A stretch of DNA of 64,000 nt from positions 99,928 to 163,927 of the forward strand of contig QZFT01000015.1 in assembly GCA_003600225.1 (NCBI GenBank). The letters are read 5' to 3'. Origin of the DNA: Pseudonocardiaceae bacterium YIM PH 21723 (GTDB lineage: Bacteria; Actinomycetota; Actinomycetes; Mycobacteriales; Pseudonocardiaceae). A model generated the notes under the pieces. The model worked only from the letters and a program-made list of their open reading frames with translations, had not been told where the DNA came from and searched no databases. The position numbers and the translations under genes were made by a program. Shown one piece after another: positions 63,882-64,000 of the stretch. The first letter of the stretch is position 1, and every line of letters begins with the position of its first letter.

Positions 63882-64000
63882 TGTCCCTATGGGTTTGGTC
63901 AAGCCGCTGCTGGTGTGGGGGGCCGGTAGTAGGCATGATCGCGGAGCATGGCGAACAGGACGTCGCAGCGTCGGCGGGCTAGGCAGATGAGGGCGGCGTT
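63882..64000 (-). mobile_element. IS110-like insertion sequence, right end (runs off the window)
   Basis: The minus strand contains the last part of a transposase gene, then 16 bases including CCCATAGGGACA, then the interrupted repeat arm. IS110 elements usually lack terminal inverted repeats, and none is seen. The junction at 63881/63882 is inferred from loss of similarity to the repeat copies. Confidence 0.6.
63899..64000 (-). CDS. IS110 family transposase, C-terminal fragment (cut by window end)
   Basis: The last 33 residues, read from the window edge, are NAALICLARRRCDVLFAMLR followed by DHAYYRPPTPAAA and a TGA stop. The ALICLARRRCDVLFAMLRD pattern is typical for the C terminus of IS110-type transposases as I know them. 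The catalytic DEDD and Ser regions lie outside the window. Confidence 0.65.
   Translation of the reverse strand, partial: NAALICLARRRCDVLFAMLRDHAYYRPPTPAAA

Overview
The window is about 70% GC and comes from a filamentous-type actinobacterium, most likely family Pseudonocardiaceae. The signs are a DasR/MsiK aminosugar regulon, type VII secretion chaperones (EspG) with PE/PPE-like partners outside an ESX core, a DUF3558 lipoprotein, many secreted hydrolases, and frequent GTG/TTG starts. No replication origin, rRNA or CRISPR array is visible. One tRNA (Thr, TGT) is present.

Region 1 (0-14 kb) is the thiamine block. It keeps the gene content that I recall from Mycobacterium tuberculosis Rv0414c-Rv0431: a LytR_C protein, a DUF3263 protein, def, thiC-thiD behind one TPP riboswitch, and thiO-thiS-thiG behind a second TPP riboswitch facing thiE. 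Between thiD and thiG sits an accessory insert of about 6.4 kb: a LysR regulator with a divergent DapA-like aldolase, a Pro/Ser-rich surface protein, a nicotianamine-synthase homologue behind a Fur/Zur-like operator, and a two-gene cassette of a small helical protein with a Gly-rich tail motif and an NB-ARC/TPR (NLR-like) protein whose N terminus has a related short motif.

Region 2 (14.8-35 kb) is devoted to chitin and N-acetylglucosamine use. dasR diverges from dasA-dasB-dasC-nagZ and an SIS-type glucosamine-6-phosphate deaminase. It is followed by a type VII secretion cassette (PE-like, DUF3558, PPE-like, EspG), a frameshifted DUF222/HNH gene, nagA, a DUF3159 membrane protein, and a second sugar operon (ROK regulator, binding protein, two permeases, GH4, N-acetylglucosamine kinase). 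DasR operator-like (dre) palindromes lie in front of dasR/dasA, nagA and, 30-40 kb away, the shared transport ATPase msiK (55.8 kb).

Region 3 (35-55 kb) holds a second EspG gene with a PPE-tail-like partner, two SGNH hydrolases, a spherulin-4-like protein, an ADP-ribosylglycohydrolase homologue that lacks two metal-binding aspartates, a TetR regulator, tRNA-Thr, otsA with an unusual OtsB-GH15 fusion, a secreted alpha/beta hydrolase, a phospholipase C, two paralogous alpha/beta hydrolases and a LacI regulator. Region 4 (55.8-64 kb) has msiK, a znuA-znuC-znuB metal importer, a hydrolase, four tandem GNAT acetyltransferases, and at the edge the end of an IS110-like element.

Running through the intergenic spaces are several families of dispersed inverted repeats. 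One (core CCGAAGTTGACGATGTTCG and its complement) occurs at six loci with compensatory arm changes, supplies stop codons to two genes, and at one locus has split a permease pair between 19-bp direct repeats. Another is a composite nested inverted repeat of 300-430 bp with three full and two partial copies. The IS110-like element appears to sit inside an arm of this second family.
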